The notes under the pieces are model-generated. The model was given only the letters and a program-made list of their open reading frames with translations, was not told where the DNA came from and ran no database searches. This document shows positions 45,160-53,686 of a DNA stretch of 64,000 nt, one piece after another. The stretch spans positions 1 through 64,000 of the forward strand of contig JACRHH010000007.1 of the NCBI GenBank assembly GCA_016212095.1, written 5' to 3'. Made by a program: the position numbers and the translations under genes. Source of the stretch: Nitrospirota bacterium (GTDB lineage: Bacteria > Nitrospirota > Thermodesulfovibrionia > SZUA-242). Positions within the stretch are counted from its first letter, which is position 1. Every line of letters begins with the position of its first letter.

Positions 45160-46572
45160 ATGACGCCGAAAGACGTAATCAAGATGGCTCAGGAGAACAA
45201 GGCCGAAATGGTCAACTTCAAGTTCCTTGACTTTCCGGGCATTTGGCAGCACTTCGCCGTGCCGGTAGCGGAACTGAAGGAGGAGGTATTCGAGGAGGGC
45301 CTTGGTTTCGACGGCTCGTCAATCAGGGGCTGGCAGGCGATCAACACTTCCGACATGCTTATTATCCCGGATGCGTCAACCGCTTTCATGGATCCGTTCA
45401 TGAAGTACCCGACCATCAGCCTTGTCTGTAACATTATTGATCCGATCACCAAGGAGTTTTACACCCGCGATCCGCGTTTCATAGCGCAGAAGGCCGAGAA
45501 GTATCTCCAGTCCACCGGACTTGGCGACACCGCCTACTTCGGCCCGGAAGCCGAGTTTTTCATCTTCGACGGCATCCAGTTCGACCAGAACGCACACAGC
45601 GGCTACTACTTCATCGATTCCGTTGAAGGCATCTGGAACTCCGGACGCGACGAAGGCCCGAACCTCGGATACAAGCCGCGCCACAAGGAAGGCTATTTCC
45701 CGGTTCCGCCGACTGACAGCCAGGTTGACATTCGCACCGAGATGGTGCTTGAGATGCAGAAGTGCGGAATCTACGTGGAGCGCGAGCACCACGAGGTTGC
45801 CACCGCCGGTCAGGCCGAAATCGACATGCGTTTCGACTCGCTCGTCAACATGGCCGACAAGAACATGCTCTTCAAGTACATCGTTAAAAATGTTGCCAGA
45901 AGAAACGGAAAAACCGCCACATTCATGCCGAAGCCGCTATTTGGCGACAACGGCTCCGGAATGCATGTGCATCAGTCCATATGGAAAGACGGCAAGCCGC
46001 TTTTCGCCGGCAATAACTACGCGGGCCTTAGCGAGATGGCGCTTTACTACATCGGCGGCGTGCTGAAGCACGCGAAGTCGCTGGCCGCGCTCACCAACCC
46101 CACAACCAACTCCTACAAGCGCCTCACGCCGGGCTTCGAGGCTCCTGTGAACCTCGCATATTCGGCCCGTAACCGTTCTGCCTCCATTCGCATCCCAACC
46201 TATTCGGCAAACCCGAAGGCAAAGCGCGTTGAGGTTCGGTTCCCCGATCCGTCGTGCAACACCTACCTGGCGTTCTCCGCCATGCTGATGGCCGGACTTG
46301 ACGGCATCGAGAACAAGATTCATCCGGGGGAGCCGCTCGACAAGGACATCTACGATCTCGCTCCGGAAGAGCTCGCATCGGTCCCGACCATGCCGGGCAG
46401 CCTCGACGAGGCGCTCGACAACCTCGAAGCCGACCACGAGTACCTCCTCAAGGGCGACGTTTTCACCAAAGACGCCATCGAGACATGGATAAGCTACAAG
46501 CGCACCCGCGAGGTTGACGCGCTGCGCCTCCGCCCGCATCCTTACGAGTTTTTCCTGTACTACGACATTTAA
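45160..46572 (+). CDS. glnA: Glutamine synthetase type I
   Basis: A 470-residue dodecameric enzyme joining ammonia to glutamate. Evidence: [29 protein letters not shown], the ATP-site [33 protein letters not shown] and [10 protein letters not shown]. Tyr398 in DIYDLAPEE matches the adenylylation site of the GSI-beta group, so control by GlnE-type modification is likely. GAGGAGG gives a strong ribosome-binding site. The gene ends 26 bases before an intrinsic terminator that closes the amtB-glnB-glnA unit. Confidence 0.97.
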   Translation: MTPKDVIKMAQENKAEMVNFKFLDFPGIWQHFAVPVAELKEEVFEEGLGFDGSSIRGWQAINTSDMLIIPDASTAFMDPFMKYPTISLVCNIIDPITKEFYTRDPRFIAQKAEKYLQSTGLGDTAYFGPEAEFFIFDGIQFDQNAHSGYYFIDSVEGIWNSGRDEGPNLGYKPRHKEGYFPVPPTDSQVDIRTEMVLEMQKCGIYVEREHHEVATAGQAEIDMRFDSLVNMADKNMLFKYIVKNVARRNGKTATFMPKPLFGDNGSGMHVHQSIWKDGKPLFAGNNYAGLSEMALYYIGGVLKHAKSLAALTNPTTNSYKRLTPGFEAPVNLAYSARNRSASIRIPTYSANPKAKRVEVRFPDPSCNTYLAFSAMLMAGLDGIENKIHPGEPLDKDIYDLAPEELASVPTMPGSLDEALDNLEADHEYLLKGDVFTKDAIETWISYKRTREVDALRLRPHPYEFFLYYDI

Positions 46573-46597
46573 TCTCTTCCGAATCGGAGCGGTTAGC

Positions 46598-46630
46598 AAA
46601 ACCCCATGCCATTGCGGCATGGGGTTTTTT
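46598..46630 (+). terminator. Intrinsic terminator after glnA
   Basis: AAAACCCCATGCC and GGCATGGGGTTTT form a long stem around ATTGC, and the right arm runs into a T-run. It is a textbook Rho-independent terminator 25 bases beyond the glnA stop. Confidence 0.95.
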
Positions 46631-46716
46631 GCTTTACGGAGGAAAATATTTCCAGCAAGGCATTTTGTTCCCCCGAACCTGCAACCCGGAACAACGCAAT
46701 TCACTTGTTTCAAGAC

Positions 46717-46732
46717 TGGCACGCCTGTTGCC
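46717..46732 (+). promoter_or_regulatory. Sigma-54 (RpoN) promoter of the fliK-flgD-flgE genes
   Basis: TGGCACGCCTGTTGCC matches the RpoN consensus TGGCAC-N5-TTGC exactly in both the -24 and -12 elements. Counting twelve bases from the C of TTGC puts the transcription start at about 46743, two bases before the fliK ATG. RpoN control of hook genes is established in many flagellated bacteria. Confidence 0.9.
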
Positions 46733-46744
46733 TAAACGTTCGGC

Positions 46745-48310
46745 ATGAACATACCAAACATAGTTCTAAACGCTCTTTCGACGGCCAACACGCCCGCAGT
46801 TGCAACGGCTGACGCCGGAAATCCTCAATTAGCCGCAACGTTCAGCAATATTCTTGACGCAGTGGGCAGGGCTGAAACTTCCGCGCCGGCAGAGGCAAGC
46901 CTGATTCCTGTTGCCGAAACATCTGATGGTGATGACAACAGCGGCGTTATCGACTCCGTCGCGGCATCCATAATCCTTCTGTTTAGCGGATTCGAGTTTC
47001 CGGCCAACACGCTTCCGGCTCAGATGGAACAAGTGCCGAACGAAATGCCGGTTGGCCAAGACGTTCCGGTTGCGGATTCATTAACGGCTGCCACCGGTTT
47101 GATTTCCAGCTTTCCCATTCAGGCGGCGGTAACAGCGCCAATGGACATAGCCGCGCCTGTTTATCCGGAAACTGTCGGCAATATGGAGATTCCCCCCAAT
47201 GAGAATGCCGTCGCGCCGGTGGCCGATGCCAACGCAATGAATATGCCTGCCGATGCAAGCGGCGAGGCATTTGCCTCACAAATCGCACAGACTTCAAACG
47301 GCGAATCAACGGCAATAAATTTAATCTTTCCGGCAAAGCCGGATGCGCCGATGAAACAGGCGGCGTCCGCAATGCAAACCGGAGCCGGCAACAATCCGGC
47401 AGTTGCGGACGCTGATGACATCGGCAAGGCGAATCAGCAGACCGGCATGAAATCTCAATTAGCCAATCTCGCGCCTGAACCTGCTCCCAAACCTGCTCCT
47501 GAACTGGCGCCGATAATGACTGCATCAAACGTTTTCGTCATTGAATCATCAGCGAAAACAGGCATCCCCGTAGCGCATGTTATGCCTGATGGCGTTTCGA
47601 GCGAACGAGGCAGGGCAAGCACACAGAATGTCGCCAGGCAGAAGCATGGCGAAATAAAATACGAAGGCGAGGCCCCAGAAATGAGAACCGAGGCGATATT
47701 CGCGGATACGGAGTCTGAAGCTCTGATCCACGCAGACATGGCAAAGGGCAACAGCATGGAGGGCATCATTAACCGGGTGGGGTTGCCTGAAAAGCATGAG
47801 TCCGCCCAAAGCGCCATCTCTCCCGGCAATGTATCCGCCATAAGCGCATACGAGACGGTTCGCACGATGGATCATGCATTCGGCATTGCCGAATCGGCCA
47901 AATTGGCCGAATCGGCTGAATCGCCGGATGTTCGGGCGAATGTCGTCGCGCAGCTTCAGGAGCCTGTAACCCGCGCGATCAACCGTGGCGCGGATAATAT
48001 TCGCATGCGGCTACAGCCTGAGGGGCTTGGAGAGCTTCGCGTCAATATCAGAATGGTTGACGGAGGCGTGCGCCTCGAAATCATTACGGACAAGATCCTT
48101 TCCCGCCAGATTCTGGAACAGGGACTGCCTGAGCTTCAGAGCCTCATGCGTGAGGACGGCATATCGCTGAAGAACGTGCGCGTTGAATATGGCGGCGCTG
48201 ATGGCGGCGGAGATCGTGAAACTCCGCGCCGGCGGGATGAACATCCGCCTTACCGGCATAACAATGGGAATGGAAAGCGACGCGAGAACTTCGCCGGATA
48301 TTTCGCCTGA
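46745..48310 (+). CDS. fliK: Flagellar hook-length control protein
   Basis: A 521-residue FliK. The long N-terminal and central part is Ala/Pro/Asn-rich and unstructured, as expected of the molecular ruler. The C-terminal Flg_hook domain is clear at ~415-485 (MRLQPEGLGELRVNIRMVDG...LEIITDKILSRQILEQGLPELQSLMREDGISLKNVRVE). It is exported during hook assembly and switches FlhB specificity at the right hook length. No Shine-Dalgarno sequence precedes the ATG, and the sigma-54 site puts the RNA 5' end almost on the start codon. flgD and flgE follow in order. Confidence 0.9.
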   Translation: MNIPNIVLNALSTANTPAVATADAGNPQLAATFSNILDAVGRAETSAPAEASLIPVAETSDGDDNSGVIDSVAASIILLFSGFEFPANTLPAQMEQVPNEMPVGQDVPVADSLTAATGLISSFPIQAAVTAPMDIAAPVYPETVGNMEIPPNENAVAPVADANAMNMPADASGEAFASQIAQTSNGESTAINLIFPAKPDAPMKQAASAMQTGAGNNPAVADADDIGKANQQTGMKSQLANLAPEPAPKPAPELAPIMTASNVFVIESSAKTGIPVAHVMPDGVSSERGRASTQNVARQKHGEIKYEGEAPEMRTEAIFADTESEALIHADMAKGNSMEGIINRVGLPEKHESAQSAISPGNVSAISAYETVRTMDHAFGIAESAKLAESAESPDVRANVVAQLQEPVTRAINRGADNIRMRLQPEGLGELRVNIRMVDGGVRLEIITDKILSRQILEQGLPELQSLMREDGISLKNVRVEYGGADGGGDRETPRRRDEHPPYRHNNGNGKRRENFAGYFA

Positions 48311-48331
48311 TTCGTGGAGGCTTGACAAGAG

Positions 48332-49009
48332 ATGATTACATCGGTAGCAAAAACGGACGCATCACCGGCACAGTCGCAGATAACCGGCGGCAAGGACATC
48401 GGAAAACAGGATTTCCTGAAGCTGTTCATAAAACAGTTGCAGTCCCAGGATCCGCTGTCGCCGATGGACAGCGCCGATTTCACGGCGCAGCTTGCACAGT
48501 TCAGCTCGCTGGAACAGCTTACCAACAGCAACGACAAGCTTGGACAGCTCATATCCATGCAGAATTCCCAGACCGGCCTGATGGCCTCGTCCATAATCGG
48601 GAAAACTGTCATGGCCAACGGCGATTCCGTTTACATGAACGGCAAGAATGGTGTTGATCTTGCCTACTCGATAGGCCGTGACGTGGACAAGGTGAACGTG
48701 AACGTATACGACACGGACGGCAAGCTTGTTCGAAGCCTGAGCGGCAATGCAGTATCTGCCGGAAGCCGTTCGATTCGATGGGATGGAACCGACAATAACG
48801 GTAACAGTCTCCCGGCGGGAACCTACGACTTCACCGTATCGGGAACCGATTCAGGCGGAGTAACAGTGGATGCCGCTACATTCACGACCGGAACGGTCGA
48901 GCGGGTCTCATTCGCAAACGGCATCCCCATGGTTACGGTTAACGGAAGCACACTGCCCATGAGTTCAGTGGTCAATATCGAGGATATGAAGCAGCAAGGA
49001 GGATATTAA
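48332..49009 (+). CDS. flgD: Flagellar hook assembly (capping) protein
   Basis: 225 residues with the FlgD N-terminal signature (GKQDFLKLFIKQLQSQDPLSPMDSADFTAQLAQFSSLEQLTNSN) and the C-terminal FlgD Ig-like/tudor part (VNVNVYDTDGKLVR, IRWDGTDNNGNSLPAGTYDFTVSG). It caps the growing hook and is lost on completion. It lies 21 bases after fliK and one base before flgE, so the three are co-transcribed. Confidence 0.95.
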   Translation: MITSVAKTDASPAQSQITGGKDIGKQDFLKLFIKQLQSQDPLSPMDSADFTAQLAQFSSLEQLTNSNDKLGQLISMQNSQTGLMASSIIGKTVMANGDSVYMNGKNGVDLAYSIGRDVDKVNVNVYDTDGKLVRSLSGNAVSAGSRSIRWDGTDNNGNSLPAGTYDFTVSGTDSGGVTVDAATFTTGTVERVSFANGIPMVTVNGSTLPMSSVVNIEDMKQQGGY

Positions 49010-49010
49010 A

Positions 49011-50618
49011 ATGGCAATTCTCACATCGCTCTACACAGGAATCAGCGGGCTTGGCACAAACGGATCGTCGCTCAGCGTTATCGGCGACAACATCGCCAAC
49101 ATGAATACAGTTGCGTTCAAAGGCTCGCGCGCCAGCTTTGGCGATATTCTGAGCGGCTCGCTGACAGGCGGAGGCGGAGGCCAGTCGCAGGTTGGCAGAG
49201 GCGTTTTCCTCACATCCGTGGGTTCAGACTTCAGCCAGGGATCGTTCCAGACAACTTCAAACACGCTCGACATGGCGATCGACGGAGACGGCATGTTCAT
49301 AGTCGATTCCGCCGAGGGCAGGCGCGCATATACTCGCGCGGGTTCTTTTCGTCTAAACAAGGACGGCTATATAACAAATCCTGAGGGCATGAGGCTGCAG
49401 GGGTATGCGTTCGACGCCAACGGCGTATCAACAGGTGTGTTAGGCACAATCAATCTTGGCACGCTCGGCAGCTCGCCGAACCCGACATCGTCAATCGCCA
49501 TCACCGCCAATCTCGATTCGCGGTCGAGCGGCAGCAATATCGTGGTGGACGCCACGAACAATACAATAGTATTTACCGACACCGCGTCGCGCACAGCCAC
49601 GATAACCGCCGGAACCTACACCGGAGCCGGACTTGCCACGGCGATAAAGACAGCATTGGAAGCGGCCAACGCGGCTGCCGACACATACACAGTGACGTTC
49701 GATTCAAGCAGTAACCGCTTCAATGTGGCCAACGACGCTGGCAATGCCAATGCAATCGACCTGAACTGGGAAGACGCGTCAACAACTGCCGGAACGATTC
49801 TTGGATTCAATAACTCGAATCATGCGGCGATTGCGGTGGGAAGCTCAGGCAACAGCGACACTGCGGCGTCGTTATACAAAGCCCCGTTCGATGCCGACAA
49901 TCCGGCCACCACATCCGATTTCTCGGCAGCCGTAACCGTTTACGACTCGCTGGGCAACGACAACCAGGTTACGGTTTACTTCCGCAAAAATCAGGTTTTA
50001 TCTACCGGCAACGCTTGGCAGTGGTATGCCGTTACTCCGGCTTCGTCATCGACAAGCGGCGTCAACACGATCGGCGCATCCGGAACCCTGACGTTCTCGG
50101 TCAATGGCGCATATTCCGACATGACCACGGATACCGGCCCGGATTTCGATTTTTCGGGCGGCGCCACGCAGAGCCAGACAATAGACTTCGATTTCACCAC
50201 GCTCACGCAGTTTGCAACAACATCGTCAACAACATTCCAGAGCCAGGACGGGTACGCGCCCGGATCGCTTCAGAGCATGTCGATCAATACGGACGGAGTG
50301 ATTTCTGGAAGCTTCACAAATGGCCAGAGTCGTAATGTGGCGCAGGTGGGCCTGGCGAAATTCACCGCGCCTGAAGGCCTTGTGAAACTCGGCGGAAACC
50401 TCTTTACCGAATCGCCTAATTCTGGCCAGCCGCTTATCGGCGAGCCAAACACCGCCGGACGCGGGAAACTGCTGTCCGCCACGCTGGAGCTTTCGAACGT
50501 TGACCTCGCAAGCGAATTCGTGGCGATGATAGCGGCACAGCGCGGATTTCAGGCAAACTCCAAGGTGGTGAGCACCACGGATGAGATCATGAACGAACTT
50601 GTGAACCTCAAACGCTAA
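49011..50618 (+). CDS. flgE: Flagellar hook protein
   Basis: A 535-residue hook subunit. The N-terminal rod/hook domain reads LYTGISGLGTNGSSLSVIGDNIANMNTVAFKGSRASF; middle FlgE domains follow (LDMAIDGDGMFIV, RAYTRAGSFRLNKDGYI, VYDSLGNDNQVTVYF); the C-terminal part is LELSNVDLASEFVAMIAAQRGFQANSKVVSTTDEIMNELVNLKR. The central region is somewhat enlarged and contains an NNTIVFTD/TITAGTYTGAGLATAI segment like that in FlgE of several anaerobic lineages. The gene ends at a strong terminator. Confidence 0.95.
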   Translation: MAILTSLYTGISGLGTNGSSLSVIGDNIANMNTVAFKGSRASFGDILSGSLTGGGGGQSQVGRGVFLTSVGSDFSQGSFQTTSNTLDMAIDGDGMFIVDSAEGRRAYTRAGSFRLNKDGYITNPEGMRLQGYAFDANGVSTGVLGTINLGTLGSSPNPTSSIAITANLDSRSSGSNIVVDATNNTIVFTDTASRTATITAGTYTGAGLATAIKTALEAANAAADTYTVTFDSSSNRFNVANDAGNANAIDLNWEDASTTAGTILGFNNSNHAAIAVGSSGNSDTAASLYKAPFDADNPATTSDFSAAVTVYDSLGNDNQVTVYFRKNQVLSTGNAWQWYAVTPASSSTSGVNTIGASGTLTFSVNGAYSDMTTDTGPDFDFSGGATQSQTIDFDFTTLTQFATTSSTTFQSQDGYAPGSLQSMSINTDGVISGSFTNGQSRNVAQVGLAKFTAPEGLVKLGGNLFTESPNSGQPLIGEPNTAGRGKLLSATLELSNVDLASEFVAMIAAQRGFQANSKVVSTTDEIMNELVNLKR

Positions 50619-50672
50619 CCAATAACCGGCTGAACACCGAAGACAGGAATCCCCCCGATACCTGTCACCGCT

Positions 50673-50700
50673 GGGCCTGCGCAAAGCAGGCCCTTTTTTT
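50673..50700 (+). terminator. Intrinsic terminator after flgE
   Basis: GGGCCTGC, loop GCAAA and GCAGGCCC are followed by seven T residues. It is a strong Rho-independent terminator closing the hook operon. Confidence 0.95.
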
Positions 50701-50707
50701 GTAGCGA

Positions 50708-50953
50708 TCAGCCGATCTTTTTGCGTTTCATCAGCCTGTCGTACTTCTCGGCTCCGATGCATTCGCGGGCATGCGGACACCAGTCTATACATGTGGGGCC
50801 GATGAACCGGTCAGCCGTATTCCCGCAGTGCGGGCAGATGGTGTCGGTTTCGTCAGACCATATTTCCAGAGGCATCCCGCAGGTTTTGCAGGTTATCTCC
50901 TCCGGATACGGCTGGCGTATCTCAGAGCTTCCTGGGCAACTTTCCTTGAACAT
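50708..50953 (-). CDS. Small zinc-ribbon protein
   Basis: An 81-residue protein with eight or more cysteines: SCPG near the start, CKTCGMP, CPHCGNTADR and a C-terminal CIDWCPHARECIGAEKY segment. The two CxxC pairs suggest one zinc ribbon and the later cysteines a second metal site. Similar short proteins ending CIDWCPxAxECIGxEKY occur in many anaerobes, often beside HD-domain or signalling genes. Function unknown. It converges on the flgE terminator and is upstream of nothing obvious. Confidence 0.75.
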   Translation of the reverse strand: MFKESCPGSSEIRQPYPEEITCKTCGMPLEIWSDETDTICPHCGNTADRFIGPTCIDWCPHARECIGAEKYDRLMKRKKIG

Positions 50954-51009
50954 GATTCAATCGTACACGGGCGTATTCAACAAAACCATGATGAAGATCA
51001 TAACCGGCG

Positions 51010-51570
51010 TTAACCTCGTGTTTTTTTCATGATCGCCTGAAGTTCCGTGCAAAAGAAAGCAACAAGCGGGCCGCCAAGCAGACAGACATCAACGCGCCTG
51101 AGGCTTCCACCCGGATGAGCAGCAAGATAAGACGCCATGGCGGAAACCATGACGCGGGCGCATCGATCCTTCGGAAAGCCGAATATGCCTGCGCTGACTG
51201 CCGGAAACGATATGGATGCCATCCCGCGCAGTTCGGCAAGCTCAAGGCTGCTTCTGACCGCATTTGCCAGCTTCGCGTCCTCGTCTCTCTCGCCCCATCG
51301 CGGCCCCACAGTGTGAATTACCCATGCAGCCTTGAGGCTTCCGCCGCCTGTAATCACCGCAGTGCCGACAGAAGTGAAGCCAATTGCGTCGCTTTCATCC
51401 TGAATAATACGTCCGCCCTTGCGCACAATCGCTCCGGCCACGCCGCCGCCGTGCTGCAAATGCTCGTTTGCCGCATTGACGATGGCATCGGCATCCTGCT
51501 CCGTCAGATCCCCCTCGACTATGCGAACCGCTCTCCCGGCGATTACTGCTTCGGCATGTACCTTGTTCAT
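51010..51570 (-). CDS. Macrodomain protein, O-acetyl-ADP-ribose deacetylase-like
   Basis: A 186-residue single macrodomain. It has the YmdB/MacroD pattern: VEGDLTEQDADAIVNAANEHLQHGGGVAGAIVRKGG, GTAVITGGGSLKAAWVIHTVGPRWG and SISFPAVSAGIFGFPKDRCARVM. Such proteins hydrolyse O-acetyl-ADP-ribose or remove ADP-ribose from proteins and nucleic acids. The catalytic Asn and Asp regions seem intact. No ADP-ribosyltransferase or toxin adjoins. Confidence 0.9.
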   Translation of the reverse strand: MNKVHAEAVIAGRAVRIVEGDLTEQDADAIVNAANEHLQHGGGVAGAIVRKGGRIIQDESDAIGFTSVGTAVITGGGSLKAAWVIHTVGPRWGERDEDAKLANAVRSSLELAELRGMASISFPAVSAGIFGFPKDRCARVMVSAMASYLAAHPGGSLRRVDVCLLGGPLVAFFCTELQAIMKKTRG

Positions 51571-51654
51571 GCGCTATCTCCTTATGAATGCAGATTATAA
51601 CAGTATCCGGGGCAGTTTCTTGACATTTGCCACCCACGCGCCGATAGGAAACGC

Positions 51655-52782
51655 ATGAAAGTGGTTGATGTTGCGCCGCGCAATATTGTTGCCGCGCCGG
51701 GTGTCGAGCCGCGCTTCCGCATTGCCGAGGGCGAAATGCTGGTGGCGCGTGTTGAGCGAGTGGAAGAGGGCGGCATGGTGCGCCTTGCCCTTGACGGGGG
51801 GCGAAGCGTTCTGGCAGAAACCACGCTCAAGAATCTCGCGCCTGGCGATACCGTCCGCGTGAGGGCGGAGTTGCCGCCTGAGCAGATCATTCTGCGCGCA
51901 GAAAAGACAATGGCGGAGTCGCCTGAGGCGGGAATCCTGCGGAACCTGCTTTCGCAGTTGAAGCCTGCCGATCTTGCCGATCCGTCCGGTTCCATGCTTG
52001 CCGGGCTTGCACGGCTTGCCGGTTTCCTCCAAACGCCGGAGGCCTCGGCATCTCTGCCGGTGGCGTTGCGCGCGAAGCTTGCCGCCATTGCCGACGCAAT
52101 GGCCGCGCTCCTGAAAAGCGGCGACGCCGACGGCATTGACGGTGAAACGCTCAGAAGCATGATCGAAAACTCAGGACTTTTCATGGAGTCCCGGCTTGCA
52201 TCTGGCAAGGACATTTCCCGCGATCTGAAGGCTATGCTGCTGCAATTGAAGCAGGGGCTGGATGATGCAGCCGAGGGCAGTTCAGCGAAAAGCACGATGA
52301 AGCCGGGCGATGTCGTTGTGGCATCGTTCGGCAAAGCCGTGGGCGACGAGATCGGAAACATCGAGGCCCGTCAGGCCGTGAACGTGCTGAACCAGAGCGT
52401 TGAGCCGCGTCAGGTGGTGATACCTATCCCGCTTGGGCAGGATTTCCGGGAAGCCGAACTGGTCATATCGGAGGATGACCAGGCCGCAATTGAGCACGGA
52501 GATGCAAAACGATTCAGGGTGCGGCTGATACTGACGATGTCGAATATCGGGGAGATCAGGGCGGATGCGGTGCAGGGACGCGATGGTGTTTCCATCGGCA
52601 TAAGGACAGGAAACGAAAAGGCGTACTCGCTGCTCAGCGCAGGTCTCGATGAGCTTGAAACCAGCCTCAGGGAGAAGGGCGTCAGCGTAAGCACCGCCGT
52701 TTCGCTGCGTCAGGAGGCGCGGGAGATGGAGGCGCGACCGCAGGTTCACGCAAAGAGTCTGCTGATAGATGTGAGGGCATGA
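51655..52782 (+). CDS. FliK-like hook-length/secretion-control protein, second copy
   Basis: A 375-residue protein with AGGA five bases before the ATG. The N-terminus is a small beta barrel (FRIAEGEMLVARVERVEEGGMVRLAL...LKNLAPGDTVRVRAEL), the middle is helical, and the C-terminus (LILTMSNIGEIRADAVQGRDGVSIGIRTGNEKAYSLLSAGLDELETSLREKGVSVS) has the fold pattern of the FliK C-terminal domain. It overlaps by ATGA a gene for a stand-alone FlhB cytoplasmic tail, the arrangement seen in YlqG/YlqH-type pairs. A role in export-gate control is inferred; the partner of this pair is not known for certain. Confidence 0.7.
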   Translation: MKVVDVAPRNIVAAPGVEPRFRIAEGEMLVARVERVEEGGMVRLALDGGRSVLAETTLKNLAPGDTVRVRAELPPEQIILRAEKTMAESPEAGILRNLLSQLKPADLADPSGSMLAGLARLAGFLQTPEASASLPVALRAKLAAIADAMAALLKSGDADGIDGETLRSMIENSGLFMESRLASGKDISRDLKAMLLQLKQGLDDAAEGSSAKSTMKPGDVVVASFGKAVGDEIGNIEARQAVNVLNQSVEPRQVVIPIPLGQDFREAELVISEDDQAAIEHGDAKRFRVRLILTMSNIGEIRADAVQGRDGVSIGIRTGNEKAYSLLSAGLDELETSLREKGVSVSTAVSLRQEAREMEARPQVHAKSLLIDVRA

Positions 52783-53069
52783 GGGAAGAAGACGCAAAAC
52801 CGGAACGCCGACGCGAGGCTGTCGCGCTTCGTTACGACGGGAAAACCGATGAAGCGCCGAAGGTTACGGCCAAGGGGCAGGGACTTGTCGCTGAACGCAT
52901 CATCGATGCCGCGCGCGAGCATGGAATTCCGATGCGTGAAGACCCTGACATCGTCGCGGTTCTTGCGAAGCTTCAGCTTTACGAGGAGATTCCACCTGCG
53001 CTTTACAAGGCGGTGGCGGAGATACTGGCGTTTGTTTACAGGATGAACCGCGTGGCGGCGGCAAAATAA
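52779..53069 (+). CDS. Stand-alone FlhB cytoplasmic-domain homologue (FhlB/YlqH-type)
   Basis: A 96-residue protein like the C-terminal cytoplasmic domain of FlhB: AVALRYDGKTDEAPKVTAKGQGLVAERIIDAAREHGIPMREDPDIVAVLAKLQLYEEIPPALYKAVAEILAFVYR, with the NPTH auto-cleavage segment not present. Such FlhB-C paralogues can partly replace the FlhB tail in export-gate function. It overlaps the upstream FliK-like gene by four bases and converges on the DUF3786 gene. Confidence 0.85.
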   Translation: MREEDAKPERRREAVALRYDGKTDEAPKVTAKGQGLVAERIIDAAREHGIPMREDPDIVAVLAKLQLYEEIPPALYKAVAEILAFVYRMNRVAAAK

Positions 53070-53088
53070 ACAGGCTGCTGCTACTTTG

Positions 53089-53673
53089 CTACAAAAACGA
53101 AAGAACGCTCATCATGGCCACGCTCCAGATGATGTCCAGCGGCAGTTGTTTCTCTATGCCATCATCGAAAAGAATGTCGGCGCGCGGCGGAAACTCGTCG
53201 TCTCCGCGCCAAAGAAGCAGCGTTACCGGAATGCGCGGAAATGGCCGCAACTCCACGGCTTCGTCGCCATGGGAGACGCGAACTCCGCCAAGTCGCAGCC
53301 CCCGTTCGGTGAATGCGCCTGGATTATCGTTGTATTTCGCCGCGACTGCCGGAAGCGGCAGAACATGTGATCCGCGAAAAAATAGCTGCCCGCCTTTCAG
53401 GTTTGACGGGCCGAGCAGCCGTCCGGAAGGGGAAATCGCTTGCGCCTTCACCAGATACCACACGGAAGACAGGCGATAGAAATAGCCGAGACGGCCAAGA
53501 TATGCGGCGCCGCGTTCGTCGTCCGCTAACATGTCCATGCTTGCCGGCCTGAACCGGAACTTGATTCCGAACGAGTCCATCAGATACACGCCTTCGGAGG
53601 CGTCATACGCCGCTCCGGCGTTGCGGCATACGTCGGCGGGATCGAGCCGCGAAAGCTCATCCCATGCCGCCAT
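53089..53673 (-). CDS. DUF3786 domain protein
   Basis: About 194 residues from the ATG at 53673; a TTG at 53700 inside the prmA stop region is the alternative. The DUF3786 features are visible: DPADVCRNAGAAYDASEGVYLMDSFGIKFRF, LPAVAAKYNDNPGAFTERGLRLGGVRVSHGDEAVELRPFPRIPVTLLLWRGDDEFPPRADILFDDGIEKQLPLD. The family occurs mainly in anaerobes and is linked by context to corrinoid or iron-sulfur proteins; its biochemical function is unknown. It directly follows prmA on the minus strand, overlapping or almost touching it. Confidence 0.82.
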   Translation of the reverse strand: MAAWDELSRLDPADVCRNAGAAYDASEGVYLMDSFGIKFRFRPASMDMLADDERGAAYLGRLGYFYRLSSVWYLVKAQAISPSGRLLGPSNLKGGQLFFRGSHVLPLPAVAAKYNDNPGAFTERGLRLGGVRVSHGDEAVELRPFPRIPVTLLLWRGDDEFPPRADILFDDGIEKQLPLDIIWSVAMMSVLSFL

Positions 53674-53686
53674 CTCGCCCGGTATC

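Noticed and set aside
51620-51648. Sigma-28 flagellar promoter before the second FliK-like gene
   Set aside because: GCCGATAG resembles a -10 of that type but the -35 is poor and the same bases include the AGGA ribosome-binding site, so the match may be chance.
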